64,000 bases of DNA from Symbiodinium natans (GCA_905221605.1 CAJNDS010002811.1:62001-126000), one strand, 5' to 3'. Shown: positions 21,595-34,253, numbered from the stretch's first letter. Notes: generated from the letters alone by a model not told the origin. Program-made: numbers and translations.

Positions 21595-23540
21595 GTTGAC
21601 CCGTGGGTTTTTGACCCTCGAGGTTTACCAGTGGATGGAGGCCAGTGGCGACTTCTCGAAGATTGGGGCCGCCATTGCCAAAGCTGCGACCAAGGCAGTG
21701 GGCTTGGCAGTGCTTGGAACTGGAGAGTCTTCGAATGTTCCATATCACGGAATCCTGACGGAAGGCACTTCTGGGTGGAAAGACTTGCGAGGCGGTGATG
21801 GGGTGAGCATGGGTGAGCTTTCAGGTATGAATTGAACTCTGACTTGATCAGGATGGTTCCAAGGCTGACCTTCACAAGTGCGCACACTATGCCTTGTATT
21901 TCGCCCAGCCGTTTGAAGATCTTTGAAGTTGGGCCTGTTTTTTGGTGAGCCCGACGCCCAGGGAAGTATGCCCTGCTGCTTGCGGAAAGCACACCGATCT
22001 CCAGAAGCAGAAATGGAGGCAAGCAACATGTGCAAACAATGATGCATGTCATGCAAACATGGGCGGTCTCGCCTTCAAGTTGCATTCGTTCGGCCGCGGA
22101 CATGTCAAAAAGAGGACTGGGCCATCGACGCCGGCACAGGAGCAGCCCGGCCCAGAGGGATGAACTTCGTTTTGGATTGCGCGGCATTTTTCGCGGTCCC
22201 TAATGACCGCTAGCAGGATATGATGAACATGCATGAATCATGAACATCTGAGTAGGCTAAGCTAACTTCTGCTCGGGCCCAGGTGCCTCACCTCCAGAGT
22301 GGCCCAGCTTTGGTCCTGCAACGACACCTCGCGAGCTTTGGGCCAAGCACAGAGGAACAAGAAAAGACAAGAAGAAGCTTCACAAGAACGGGGACTTTGC
22401 TGCAGGTGCTAGATGACAGCAACGGGCATGCAGCAGCCCAAAGCGTTTTGCATCGGGGTCTCGAGGCAGCCTTGAGTTGCACTTTGTTCGGAGCAACGTC
22501 GCAGCGTGTGCCGTGCCAGGCAATGTGTGAGGAGACGACTTTGCAGCCTTTGTGGTCGGCACCTCAGTCGCATCCACAAAAACAAGGCAACCACGCCTGT
22601 ATGCCGTGCGAGATCGTGTGGAACTTCTTTCGCCTAAAACATTCTGGGGTAACAGCGGGCCCCGCTGTACGTTTAAGGACGAGGGGCCATCAAATGAAGT
22701 CATTATCAGATGGTGTAGAATAGTCGTAGAATGTTGGGGTGGCTGTCCGTGGAGACGGCGCGCCATTCTCAAATTCCTACTTGGGCCGTTGCCTTTGGAT
22801 GGATGCATTTGACAGGACGTCACCAAGCGTCACCTGTCCCCCCTTCGTCAAAAGTCTTACAGCCCAAAGGTGCATGGGTCTTCTAGAAAGAACTGTGAAG
22901 TTCCTCTTGAGGCAGACCTACTTGGACTGTGACTTCCTTGATCAGTACCAGCGCTGGACCTCTGAGTCTGGCTGGCTGGAGGAAGCCTTCGTGCCGAAGC
23001 CTCAGTCGCTTTTCATGGAGTCACAGACCTGCGCTTTGGCCTCTGCGAAGGACATATGTCGCAGGAGTGCAGGACTCTATCTACAGCCTCCAGGCCGGCC
23101 ACGAGCTATGTGCGTAAAAAGAACCAGCCGGACCCGACGGTGGCCATCGTCAGGGATTTTAGGCACAACTGGCCGAGCTTGGCAACTTGGTGAGGCGACC
23201 AACCTCATCCGCTCGATTGACCTCTTCTCCTCCAAGCCTGTTGTGGTAGTGGCCAGTCACCCAGAAAGCCCATGTGGCATGTGGCTGCTTCGTCGGCGAA
23301 GCTGCACGATTGGAGGTTTTCGACGAACAATACATTCCGCCGTGGCAGTGGCGACAATTCCCCAACGCAAATCTGGCCACATTGCTTTTTTGTCCGCCTT
23401 GTTTGCAATTACTCAAATGTCGGCCCTGTCCGACAGCCGGCAGAGGTGATTGTGTACAAAATGCGGCCATTGCCAGGCAAGCGGCTGTCATAGCATCGGG
23501 GAGTTACTGGGTCAAGGATGACCAAGCTGCCTGCTAACTG
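21595..23540 (+). CDS. Unrecognised exons
   Basis: Coding-like pieces on the + strand occur at 21608-21800 (SGDFSKIGAAIAKAATKAVG), 22312-22410 (ATTPRELWAKHRGTRKDKKK), 22600-22700, 22855-23060 (RQTYLDCDFLDQYQRWTSES) and 23250-23537 (AARLEVFDEQYIPPWQWRQF, then a Cys pair pattern CPPCLQLLKC). The last piece may be a small zinc-binding element. I cannot assign a family. The minus-strand 239-codon frame at 21468-22187 overlaps these and is taken as chance. Confidence 0.35.
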
Positions 23541-23645
23541 ACAAGGAAAAGCCGTGTCCTTCAATTTCAATAAGCTTCGCGCCATGATCGGCGCGAGAGC
23601 CCTTGCGGGCATTCAGCTGGACAGGGTTTAGTTGTGCCGGGGTCG

Positions 23646-23672
23646 GGGGGCGGGGGGGGGGGGGGGGGGGGG
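23646..23672. repeat. Poly(G)-rich tract
   Basis: A nearly uninterrupted G run of about 27 bases in a non-coding stretch (23640-23800). Confidence 0.85.
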
Positions 23673-23889
23673 TGATGTGTGGCTGTTTCTAAATGTGGTG
23701 ACATGTAGAGTATTGCACTAGTAACACTTGCTGAAGTTCCGGGCAGGACACCGACCAGCTGATTGCGCCAGGGCTGGAGAGGTCACTGCAAATGTCTACA
23801 AATGAAGTCCAGTGCTGCACATCATGGCTACCAACAGCTCATACAGAATTATTCCAAGTTCGAGAGCCTTGAAGTCTGAGTTGCCTGCG

Positions 23890-25620
23890 GCAGGATGTTC
23901 GCCGCATCGCGTCGTGAGATCACCTCACACTACCCGTGGCCAATGCTTCCGGTCCACTGGATCCTTTCCGGCACTGGAGAAGAATGGCGGCAGAAGTTCC
24001 AGTGTGATGAGTGTCACTTACCAATGGTAGCTAAGGATGTCACGAGACGTTGCGCCGCCACGCTTGCTACACAGGATGGTGTCGCAGTCTTTGCAGACTG
24101 TGCCAGGCGAAAAAGGGAGAGCTCTACTCCGTTGGCTTCTCAGCCCTGAGTGCTTGAGGACGCATGCTCAAGCAGGGTGGGCTATCCAGCAGACTCCGAC
24201 AGGATATGAACTTTGAGGGATGGTCTGGCCACAGGACTATGAGGTCGGCAATTGAGGTGTATTTGTACTGCAGTGTGACGTCCTGGACATTGTGGCAGGT
24301 GGGGTCACGCGCACCCGTGCTGACCTGAGTTGCACATACGGAGTTCATGACGGCCCCTGCCGTGATGCCATACCTCAGGTCATGGACGTACTGGGCCTTG
24401 CCCTTCCTGGCCGATCTCCTTCACGAGAGGCCGATGGCTTTGTGCAATAATCTTCTTCCTGCGCTCCTGCGCCATCTGCTTCGAACAAGGTTCGTCGCCG
24501 GCTTCAGGACCAAAATGAAGGCACGCTTGCATCGGCAGTTGCATGAGGTGCTTCGCTCCGTGCTGAACAGGCCTGGAACATCAAGGTCTGGGATCTGGAT
24601 GCCGCAACCTCTAGCGGCCTTTCGGCTGTCCTCGCAGACAACAAGAAGTCGCCTCGACAGGTTCCGAGCCTAAGGTTAGCCGGGTTTACCAAGATATGCC
24701 AAGATTCACGAACCCGTTGTGGCTACAGGTCAGGTTTGGATCTTTCATGATGGAGGACGAGGCCGGAAAGCAGCACACAACGCACTCCTGCGCGACAAAA
24801 AACCCTTCAAGGGAGGGGCTTTGGTGGCCCCTGTGCTGTACAGGACATGCTGAACGTGGGTCTCTGGCGTGACAGGGCAACGAAGGACTGGTGCTGTAAA
24901 CTACCTGCCAGGGTCCGACTGGCAATATTGGGCATGCTCAGCAGATTCGCTAACGTGGCAGGGGTGTGGCCCTCGTTTTCTGCTGACTTCTCACACTCTT
25001 CAGTTCAGGAGTGGTGCAAGTTTGACTTGGAATGGGCTCTGTTCAAAGAGAGATGGCAGCTGGATTTAAAGCCTATGCAAGATTCCAAGCTCGTCTCTTA
25101 GCCTGTCCGCCAGCATTCATTCGACAGGCATTCGTTAGTTTTGCATTTTTTCTGTGCCCAGGTGGTATCCTGATGGCGTACCCGTCGTGTACCTCTCCAT
25201 GCACAACACCAAGCAGTTCGCGGGCAACTCAACCTGTGAATCCGAGTCGCAGAGCTATGAGAGGTGCTAGGAGCATGCTTGCAGTGCAGTCCGTGCAGTG
25301 CTCCAGGAGGTGACGGACTGGCTTCTGTCCTGGTTTGCAAGATGCCACAGCTTCAAGCCGCGCAAGTGCCCATCGCCAGGCCTGTCTTAGGAGGTTTGGC
25401 CAATCGCAGCCATGTTCTGCTCTCCTTGCCTGCCCACGCGCTGTTCTTGAGGCAAGGCACCCCCACCGCAATGCCAGCTGCGCAGACCGGAAGCCCAGCC
25501 CTTTCAGGCCATTCAGGCATGCAGTGCCAAGGTCAGGAGGATTCCTCGGCGGAGCGGAAGCTCAGACGACGTCCACATCAGTACGTGGAAGACATGTGCG
25601 CAGCCTTAGTGATAAAAGCT
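23890..25620 (+). CDS. Unrecognised exons
   Basis: Protein-like stretches occur at 23960-24149 (EEWRQKFQCDECHLPMVAKD, a CxxC pair), 24530-24675 (NIKVWDLDAATSSGLSAVLA), 25000-25101 (EWCKFDLEWALFKERWQLDL) and 25155-25260 (YPDGVPVVYLSMHNTKQFAG). They share strand and style with the recognised genes. Whether they form one gene is not known, and no family is assigned. Confidence 0.35.
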
Positions 25621-26410
25621 GATTGACCTATGACCACTGGAGTGCGAAGGTGCTGCTGCATGGAGCCTCGGCTGAACAAGTGGATTTATTGGGGAGGCAA
25701 ATGGTGGGGAACTTAGCACCTGGCAGAGGAATCAGACTTGAACTTTTGGGTGCTCGGCATGTGTGTGTGTAAGGTTCGACAGCGGGCAGGATGTTCCAGG
25801 CACACGGTCCCACAGCTTTCTCTTGCCCCCATGACGATCCCATGACGCCCTGCGAGGCAAGATGCCGGGCATGCAGAAAAATAGGACGTGCACCCTCCCT
25901 TGAAGGAGGGCTTTTGTACAGCGAGCCTTTTGCCAGAAGTGGTTTGAGGAGTCTGCCTCAGATGTAAACGTAACTTTCCCTTCTGCCAAGCTAGAGGGAC
26001 CATTTTCGCAGTTGACCTCGAAACAGATTTCGCAAAGTTCGGAATGAGGACATGCGATGGATAGGTTGGCTCAGGCGCTTCAATGCGCACGGTGGAAAAA
26101 CTCAGCAACACATCTCGGCTGCACATCTCTCCCAGATGCTGTGGAGTGTTTCAAGATGCTTCATGTTGGGAGCTCCCCGTAGTATCGTGATCGACCAGCA
26201 TACATCTTGTGGATTGGTGCTTGATGCCATGCCAGGCATGCAGCACCGCTGAAATCGACACGATGCCAGGCTCTGGTGACGCTTGACAGGCAGCTCGTCA
26301 CGTTCTGTTTGGCTGTTTCAGTGCATTCTTCGCTCTTCTCAACTGTGGCCACCTTGAAATGGAGGGCCCTGCTCGGTAGAAACAACCTCCTTAAACGGCC
26401 CCAGTGAACC
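25621..26410. other. Unassigned stretch
   Basis: Only overlapping frames on both strands are seen, the longest 137 codons on the minus strand (25713-26126). No motif is visible. Confidence 0.25.
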
Positions 26411-26439
26411 CACCCCGTTGAGTCCACAGTTCTTGGACA

Positions 26440-26700
26440 TGACAAGTTTTGCGAGCGAGCAGGCTCGAGGCGCAGTAGATTGCAGCTACGGCACGGAGTC
26501 CCGCCACGCTGCGGCCCCGTGGCGAGGTTCTCACGGCAAGGCCCTGAGAAGTTTGCAGCATACCTCATTGCCCTCATGTTGCAAAGACCCTTTGCTAGAA
26601 CCTTTGCTAGAACCAGGCTGCGACTGTTGCTTCGGGCAATGCTCCCATCAAGGAAGGCTGGCAAGCGAGAGCTCTTTGGTTGTGATAAGTTGTGATAGCA
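26440..26700 (+). CDS. Unrecognised exon, basic
   Basis: A frame ending at 26695 reads GPEKFAAYLIALMLQRPFAR and then an Arg/Leu-rich stretch with a short internal repeat (PFARTFARTR, from cctttgctagaa twice). It could be a helical exon. No family was recognised. Confidence 0.25.
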
Positions 26701-26822
26701 GCTTTGCCTGAGCTTCTTGCTTGGAAGCTTAGACTGCCGCTGAAGCTTCAAGCTGATGTTGTGCCTTGCGGCAACATGCACTGCAACGATGCACGCAGCA
26801 TGTGAGGACGGTTCGTTGACTG

Positions 26823-26836
26823 GTTAACCGGTTAAC
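26823..26836. repeat. 14-bp perfect palindrome
   Basis: gttaaccggttaac is identical to its reverse complement. Its function, if any, is unknown; it may be chance. Confidence 0.8.
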
Positions 26837-27600
26837 ATTGCCATACGATGTTTTGAGTGTCACATGCATGAGTAGCCTCTGACACCGTCGCCAAGAGATC
26901 TCAGCGCTCGTTTGGAAAGACCGTCTGCGTGTGCCAGCATGCCCAGCGTTGATGTATCAAGCTGCCTGGTTCTTCAGCGGCGCGTGGCTGCAGAACAAGT
27001 GCAGCACCTGCCAGTGCTTGCCTCATCTGGTTCAGCGTGCATTAGACCGTGGTGTGTTGGCCTGCCCTTTTTTTATTCTCTGACGTCGCCCTGCAGCAGC
27101 AGGTTGCCGCAACTTCGTCGCGCAACGGACGAGCGCAACGCTTGCCGACTCTTCGTGCGACTGCTGGGTGCATCCATTCCCGGTCTCGCAGAGCCAGGAC
27201 AAGTCACAGCAGAAGCAAAAGCACGTATTACTTGTGATTTGCTGGCCTGCATTTGCATATACATTCCCTCTATTTATCTCCCCCTCGTTCTGTACATTTG
27301 TGGCGTACCCGATCCAGATGCCTGACGCACAGAGTTAACTCTCATGAGCGAAAACTATGGAACGAGGACCCCTTCCCCTCGAAATCTCAAGGGGGTCGAC
27401 CGGACAAGCGGACTAAGTGAGGACTGCTTATGCGAGAGCATCCGTGCGTGGAGGTGGCCTTCGGTGATGCTGTGAAGGCACTCTGCCATTCTCTTGGATC
27501 AGTTCTTGGGTTGCTTTCATGTTGTAACAGCCATTAACAGCTGCTGAATGCTGCTGATATATACAAGAGTGATTGCATGTACACAGTGAACGCAGTGCCA
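26837..27600. other. Unassigned stretch
   Basis: A 137-codon + frame (26912-27325) with a hydrophobic tail overlaps a second + frame. Neither is convincing. Confidence 0.25.
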
Positions 27601-27689
27601 ACACAGGAGTCCGAGCCTGCTGAGTATGTCTCAGTGGGCACCCCAACCTTTGGCTGTGCTGGGTCCTAAGAGTTGCTTTGCATTTCACC

Positions 27690-29380
27690 ACGTGTGCTCG
27701 CCGACCTCCGGACGACTCGACTCGCCATGTGACTTCGACGTCCCGGTGCTTCTAAAACCTAAGGCAGCAGATGATGAAACAAGGGTTGGACCAAGCTACA
27801 CAGCAGCTGCGCATGCAGACTTTTGCATCCTGCCGCTGCCTACAAGGTCAAGAAAGAAGGTTTGGCTCCAACGGGTCTGCAGGACTTGAGAAGCCGCAGC
27901 CTGCTCGACTGTGTCCTAGCGTACCCCAAGTGTGTGCGTGTCTGCGTATGGAGGATTGCGAGTGGCACTTCGGGGACACCATGGTCTTCACCGCTGCTCT
28001 TCAAAAAACTGCTGATACCTTTTTGTCAAGAAACATGCAATTGTGATCAAGTGTGTAGCCGCTGTGCTTGGGTGCTCCCTCGGTTGAGGTTCAGCTTGCA
28101 GGGCTGACTTCGGGTCTCTCCCTTCGCCTGCACACCCGGAGTGACATGCGCTTGGGTCCCTTGCAGCTGGACCTTGCGCGGCCAAGCCAAGTAGGGTGCT
28201 GTACGCTCGACATGAGGTGCGGGAGCGAAGAGCCGTCGTGTCATGTCCAATTCTTTGTGCTTTATGGCATTCTGGGGAGGCGCCGGATTCTTCCGGCATG
28301 CTCCAAGCAAAGGGTCGCTGAGGCAGAGCATTCACTCCGATTCTCACCTTGATTGCCCTTGGACGTTCTTGCAAGCCAGGTCGCAGGCAAAGGCTCTCTG
28401 GGCGATCCAGACAGCATGAGTGCAGCTAATTTGCAGCTGGCGCCTCTTGCTTTCCGTAGTGATGGCAGCCACCGTGACCTGAAGACTGATGGTATTCCAA
28501 GTGCTCTATGGGTGTGCGATGTGTGCGTCAACAGCTTGACCCGAAGCATTAGAGCACGGGAGCCATCTTGCCACTTCCTAAGGGTCTGCAAGAGCTCTGG
28601 GAGTCTGCAGAGATGCCGTTACCTCTGGTGACTAATGATGGCGCTGATGAAGGAGTGCTATACTCAGTCCCTGCAGCGTGGCCATTGTCCAGCCTACATT
28701 CAGCACCTGCTTCCACCAAGTGGCCATCCATTGCGTGGAGTCGTTGTATTCGCTGTGAGTGCAGGCATGGCTTTTGGTGAGTTTCGCGCTGTCCATCAAC
28801 CCGGAGTCTCTTGAGAAGCTGGCCTCCCGAGCAGACAGGACCCTCGTCGAGAGAGCTCCTTGCAAGCGCACAGCTGCAAATCCCGGGCCAGCCTCTTGCA
28901 CCCACCGTTGCGAATGTGAAATTCGCGCTGCAAAGTTTGACGCTTGCAGAGGTTTCCGAGAGTGTTTCGGATCTGGGTCGACAAGCCCAGCCCGCCTTGC
29001 AGTGGGCGTCGGAATGTTGCGCGACAGAAACCGCCAGGACGGCAGCTGGGAATGCTGGGAAGAGGGGGGACGGCCCGAAACAAGGCGTGCACATCTGGCC
29101 CAACTGGCCGTCCTGTAGGAATCCCCAAGAGCGAATCGTCGTGTCCATGCCAGCCATGGAACATGAGGGCGTGGACCCAGGTGCCTATATGGGTTGAAGC
29201 CACCACGCGATTCAGTTGTTTCTTGTGCTTCTTGCATGCACGTCCGGAGCTGTGTCAGTTGCCCCACCGACCTGTTGTCATTCCAGGCCAAAGCCAAGGC
29301 GGCCAACGCGGCCAAAGCAGCCAAGCACTGGAGCCTGAGAGACGGCAGAGCTGTGCTGGTTCCCCCGCAGCGCAAGCAGT
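27690..29380 (+). CDS. Unrecognised multi-exon gene
   Basis: Consecutive coding-like stretches occur at 27835-27935 (KVKKEGLAPTGLQDLRSRSL), 27950-28046 (DCEWHFGDTMVFTAALQKTA), 28095-28245, 28360-28600, 28568-28670 (GLQELWESAEMPLPLVTNDG), 28830-29045 (VANVKFALQSLTLAEVSESV) and 29285-29380 (AKAANAAKAAKHWSLRDG). The frame shifts at each step, as expected for dinoflagellate exons. I do not recognise a family. A 350-codon minus-strand frame (28632-29684) covers the same DNA and is judged a shadow. Confidence 0.4.
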
Positions 29381-29531
29381 GAAGGCAGCTCTTTTGACTT
29401 TTCTGTGTGCAACAGAAGTGTTTAGCAGCTTCGCACACGTCACGAGGTTTTGCTTGGCTGGGGGTGAGGGAGGGGGAGGCTGGGCTCAACGGGCACAGGC
29501 GACAGAAGCGGAACCTGCTCCAGAGCCACCG

Positions 29532-29567
29532 GCTTATCCGGAGCCACCGGCTTATCCGGAGCCTCAA
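29532..29567. repeat. 18-bp tandem repeat, two copies
   Basis: Two adjacent copies of ccggcttatccggagcca, which would encode PAYPEP twice in one frame. Confidence 0.85.
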
Positions 29568-29749
29568 AGCAGGCGTTCCTCCTGGTTTGACTTCCAGTCC
29601 CGAGCAATTATCTGAGCATGACTTCAGATTGTGCTTTCCGCGTCCCCTTGTGAGGCTGCCGGTCCATAGCCAGTATGGAAGCACCTTGGCATCAATGACT
29701 GACCAGTAGCCGCAGCAGCCGTCAAGAACACATCGGCAGCCTCAAGATC

Positions 29750-30850
29750 CGCCCTGTTCAACTTATGCAAGGATACGTGGTTTCACCGAATGCTGTGCCG
29801 CTTCACCCCGCGGTGCACATGCCGTATGCTGGGTACACTGCACCCAATCCATCTTGGGCATGGTACCAGATTCTGGGCCGCACTATGTTGTGTGCATTCT
29901 TCTTCCAGGCGTGCATTCTGCCGTGCATTGTGCTCCCATCAGTGGAGTGAGGAGAGACAGTAGGACGGCAGCTTTCGTTGAATGCCAAAGAGGCCGCAGC
30001 TTGCAGCTGCACGAAACAGTGGCTCACGAGGTGGCTTCCCACAGCTACTGGGAAGAAGTTCAAGTGCAGGAGTGTCCACTTCATGTCCACTTCACCCAGT
30101 GTTAATTTCCCGTAAGTACCCGGATGAAATAGGGCGGCGGCATGGCAGTGACCTGCAAAGATGTGCATGGCCGAGGCCAATGGCTGGGCCACCTCCATTG
30201 CCGCACTTCCGGTAGCAAAACTGCGTGCAGGGTTCATACGTTGTGGCTGCAGCGCGAGAGGGAGACATATGTTTATATGTACTTCTGCGTGTGCGGTTTT
30301 GACGGTTTAGAGTTGAAAAATTGAAATCGCTGCGGAGACTGCAGGCAGATACGACCCGCATAGCCCTGCCAGCATTGGCTAGAGTTTTACGACTGTCGCC
30401 AGGGTCTCGGCATGTCAGCAAGCTTCACCAAGGTGCACCGCGCCACGTGCATGTGAAACCTTACGCTTCAGGCTGCTTGCGGCCGGCAGCTGTTGGCTGT
30501 TCGGAGCTTATACCGGAAATTCTGGCACAGAACGGATTTTTGCGTATTGCCTGGCCCGCACAAGGCAATCTCAGAGACGTGCGCTCAACTGGCAAGCTTC
30601 AACACGCAAGACCTGTCCAATACAGCGCAGGCCAGGCTTCATGCCACCTCTCAGCTTTGTTATCGTTGTTTGTTTTTCGTTGAGGCACCGGCGACACTTT
30701 CGTACGGTAGCAGCGCGTCGATGACTGCTGCCAGCATCCCAAAAGCCCAATTTGGTTTGAAAGCTTGTGATGAGGGCAATGCTGCAAGGCCACGGAGGCT
30801 TCGCTTGTCGAGCTTTCTTCTTTGAGGCCTTGTGTCATCTGCGCTCGACA
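29750..30850 (+). CDS. Unrecognised exons with one OPR-like repeat
   Basis: A stretch at 29765-29860 reads VSPNAVPLHPAVHMPYAGYT. Another at 29955-30105 reads ECQRGRSLQLHETVAHEVAS. At about 30575-30630 the frame gives AQLASFNTQDLSNTA. The 'FNTQDLSNTA' wording matches the helical OPR/RAP-type repeats common in dinoflagellate and algal organellar RNA-binding proteins. Only one such repeat is clear, so the class is a tentative inference. Confidence 0.3.
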
Positions 30851-31169
30851 TCCCAAGCTAGATTTCCAACTGGCCACACTCAGCATGTTTCACGCCTGAC
30901 CGAACCTGCAGACTAGCTGGCAAAGCCGAACTTTCTTCAGCTCACTTCATGACAGGCCTGTCTTGGCTACGGTAATGCCATACTATATGCTTTGAGCAGC
31001 ACGGCCAGAACATACAGTTCTCCTGCAGCTTGAAAGCCGCACCGCCTGGGACATCTCACATGTCTTGACCAGTCCAGGTGTGTTGTCGAATCGGTGTGAT
31101 AACATGGAGACCATGACTTGAACCACACTGAGAGAAAGCGCACTGGTCACTGGCCGCGTGAAAGCATCG

Positions 31170-31568
31170 TGTGTGTGTGTGTGTAAACGCCTGAACATGG
31201 TGATCGCTGTGACTGACATTTCCATTTGCAGGGGGGCAGAGGGGGTGTGGGGGTGGCTCTGCCCGCCGAAGCTCCCCCCCACACCCCAGGTAAACGTACC
31301 TGCATTGGTCTGTGCCTGGACTCTGTCTAGAGTAGCTGGCAGGGCCCTCACCCTCATTTTCATTTCCACTTCATTTCGCGTTGTACCATTCCTCTGAGTC
31401 TGGTACAGCGAGGCAGGACCCTACCTCATGTTTGCATCATCTCATCAAGTTTGCACATGCCATTCCTTGTGTCTGGCCTGTCTGGTAAAAAATCTTCATT
31501 TCACCTTCATGCCCCGAAACACCCTTAAGATTGCACACAGCATCAGTTCATGCCAAGCCAAAGTGTGT
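31170..31568. repeat. 399-bp direct duplication, copy A
   Basis: The segment recurs at 32068-32466 at a constant offset of 898 bp. I found no mismatch or indel when reading both. It starts in a short GT run and contains a G-rich/C-rich inverted repeat (31242-31253 with 31276-31287, 12-bp stem, 22-nt loop). It carries no recognised gene. Confidence 0.93.
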
Positions 31569-32067
31569 ACCAGTTCTGGTTTTTCCCGACATGGGGCCAG
31601 ATCTCAGGGGCATGTGCCCGAGCCCGCGATAGCGGATGAGTGAATCACAACGTTGCAGACGCTTGTTCTCATCCATCGGGATCATCTGCAGTAGGATGAC
31701 ATGTGCCCACAGTGGGCTTCATCGGGATCATCGGTCACTGCACGGTCAAGGGCCGCGGTCAAGGGTTGATCAGTAGAGACAGCTTGCTGAACATGTGCTT
31801 TCCCTAGGAGTGCAGGTAGATCGTCTGTGCATGTGCAGGTAGGAGGACCAGGTAGGCACGCGCTCAAGGTATCCGGAATCCTTAAACAGACATGTCATTG
31901 ACTGTCCTCCCATGATGCTGTCTGACCCCCTGTTTTGTTGTTTTCGCGTTTCTTGTTGCCTCCTGGTGTCGTTCCTGTTTTGTTGTCTCTGCCTCCTCTC
32001 TTGTTGCTGTTCTTGACTGGCTTGCTGACACCTGCTTGCTTCTTCGCGTCCTTTTCGCCCTTCGGGG
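31569..32067. other. Spacer between the two duplication copies
   Basis: No gene was recognised. It contains short repeats (atcatcggga-like and cggtcaaggg) and a C/T-rich stretch (31925-32050). Confidence 0.4.
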
Positions 32068-32466
32068 CGTGTGTGTGTGTGTAAACGCCTGAACATGGTG
32101 ATCGCTGTGACTGACATTTCCATTTGCAGGGGGGCAGAGGGGGTGTGGGGGTGGCTCTGCCCGCCGAAGCTCCCCCCCACACCCCAGGTAAACGTACCTG
32201 CATTGGTCTGTGCCTGGACTCTGTCTAGAGTAGCTGGCAGGGCCCTCACCCTCATTTTCATTTCCACTTCATTTCGCGTTGTACCATTCCTCTGAGTCTG
32301 GTACAGCGAGGCAGGACCCTACCTCATGTTTGCATCATCTCATCAAGTTTGCACATGCCATTCCTTGTGTCTGGCCTGTCTGGTAAAAAATCTTCATTTC
32401 ACCTTCATGCCCCGAAACACCCTTAAGATTGCACACAGCATCAGTTCATGCCAAGCCAAAGTGTGT
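32068..32466. repeat. 399-bp direct duplication, copy B
   Basis: Second copy of the segment at 31170-31568. It ends in a longer GT run (to 32476), as copy A begins in one. Confidence 0.93.
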
Positions 32467-32689
32467 GTGTGTGTGTCACAGCACTTCGGCACTACTGCGA
32501 AGCTTGACGACGGAATCGGCATTGATTTGGAATGCTGTCATGTGCCAGCCGACAAGCTTCAAACTCCTTTCGATGATGGCCTGTGGATGTCCCACTCGGT
32601 AACTCGGTAACTCGGTATTTGCCAGCATTGTCCAAGATGCACGCCTCAGCAAAGCAGAACCAGCAATGTGCATTGGTGCCTGTTGCGCT

Positions 32690-33270
32690 GCGTCTGCGCA
32701 CAGAACTCCACATCGATGGTGCAGGCGAGAGGAAGCAGAGATGCTGATCTGGTCTCTGGCTCCATGGCGCTGGGAAGCTGCATTGGAGGAAAGCACCTGC
32801 GCATCTACCTGCTCTTAGTGCTTCATCAGCGCAGCATCTTTCTGTTGCAGCAGGTACTTCAAGAAATGGACCGGCACGGACCGCAGCAGCTCTGTGGCAC
32901 AAGAGCTGCCATGTCGAACATGGGCCAAGGACCTCCGTACTGCGCCCGTTGGGTCAGCCCGGCTCCAGATTTCAGATTTCAGTCCTTGGAGGCTCTCGTT
33001 CATTTTCGTTCACTTGCTTCTACACTTAATGTTGGTGATGCATTCTCAAGCCCAGTACACAAGGGCGGAACTGTGGGCCATAGTGAACAGCGGCAGAGTG
33101 CCGTCTTAAGACTGTTGCCACGTCCTGCTGTCATGCCATGGCTGAAACGATGGACACGAGGCTGCATGTGGCGAAGGGCAGGGAAGGGCAGGGTTCCACC
33201 AAGCCAGCTTAACTTGGCGCAGCTAAGAATGTCTTGCGCGACGAGCCTGTCCAGTTCACAGTGCTGATGC
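32690..33270 (+). CDS. Unrecognised exons
   Basis: At 32720-32818 a frame reads REEAEMLIWSLAPWRWEAAL. At 32855-32990 another reads RYFKKWTGTDRSSSVAQELP. A 199-codon frame spans the area in the third phase. Exons are likely but unassigned. Confidence 0.3.
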
Positions 33271-33319
33271 TGTGACTCGGCCGTGACTTTGCACGGGTTG
33301 AAGGGCGACTCAGAGATTC

Positions 33320-34247
33320 CGGAAGTTCCTGCAGGCTTGTGATGAAGGCTTAACCCCTTTGATCCTAGATTCCGTGGAGGCTGGGCAGCCTATGCTGTGG
33401 GATCATGACCCCGATCTACTGCATGTGGCCGCAGGGCTTCGCAGCATCGGTCCAGGCCTTTGACGAATCTCGGAGGCACTTAAGCCTATGTGCTCACTTC
33501 ACACCTTTGTTCATGGCCGGGGTGTGCACGCAGACTAAGGAAGCAGGGCAATTTGCCTGCAGTCAGATGATGCAGTCAACCGTTGCACGCTGGCTTTGGT
33601 GGTGTGATGCTTCGCCGCCTGTGTTCTTTTGGTAGATGCGACTGATGGCAGTGATGAATTTGGTGATGGTGATGCGCGTGTGTGACCTAGCATGTCACTT
33701 TCAGGGTCACATGTCAAAGAGCAATCTGGCAGTGGATGGGCAAGCAGGCTCCAACACTCAACTTGCGTCCACTGGCTGGTGCCTTCTATCCAAGTTTCTA
33801 CTTCCTTGGCGGCCTATTTGGTGGGACCATCCTCCTTGAGATGCTGGTAGCTGCTCGGTCGTTACCAGCTCGCTAGTCAGAACACATTCGCATGTTGAGG
33901 TGTAGTGGCCGGCCGGCCAAGTGCACTTGTCAGGCTCTCCTCATAGCAACTGGGCAATTTCCGGACTTGGGACCACCTGCGCCCTATGAATGCGCACATC
34001 GGATGCAATGGGGAGTCTGGGCAGTGGGGCGTGGCTTGTCGTGATGCTCACCAGACAATCTGTGCAGGCCTTTTTGCTGGCGATGGTCGTTTGTTTGGTG
34101 GTCACTATCAAGGCGCTTGCGTGTGCGTTCTTGTCCTTTTCTGTCCTGGCTGATGAAGCATGGGTCGTGAAAGGCCTGCAGGTTGTAGAAGCCCAGCTCC
34201 AAAGATTTGGCACAAGAGAGCCGGGCAAGGGGTCAGAAAACCTTTGA
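33320..34247 (+). CDS. Possible membrane protein, 3' exons
   Basis: Coding-like stretches are 33340-33450 (LTPLILDSVEAGQPMLWDHD), 33720-33840 (FYPSFYFLGGLFGGTILLEM, hydrophobic) and 34013-34247 (with VQAFLLAMVVCLVVTIKALA, a clear transmembrane-like run, followed by a charged tail and a stop at 34245-34247). At least two membrane segments are suggested. No family was recognised. The stop lies 6 bases before the start codon of the LPMO gene, so the two transcription units would be extremely close if both are real. Confidence 0.4.
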
Positions 34248-34253
34248 TCCGCC

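Noticed and set aside
21468-22187. 239-codon minus-strand open frame
   Set aside because: It overlaps a better + strand exon candidate (21608-21800) and shows no family motif.
28632-29684. 350-codon minus-strand open frame, the longest in the window
   Set aside because: It has no family motif, is Arg/Ser/Cys-rich as expected for antisense of GC-rich coding DNA, and overlaps + strand stretches that look coding.
31170-32466. Retrotransposon with long terminal repeats
   Set aside because: The two 399-bp copies enclose only about 500 bp with no reverse transcriptase, integrase or primer-binding site visible.
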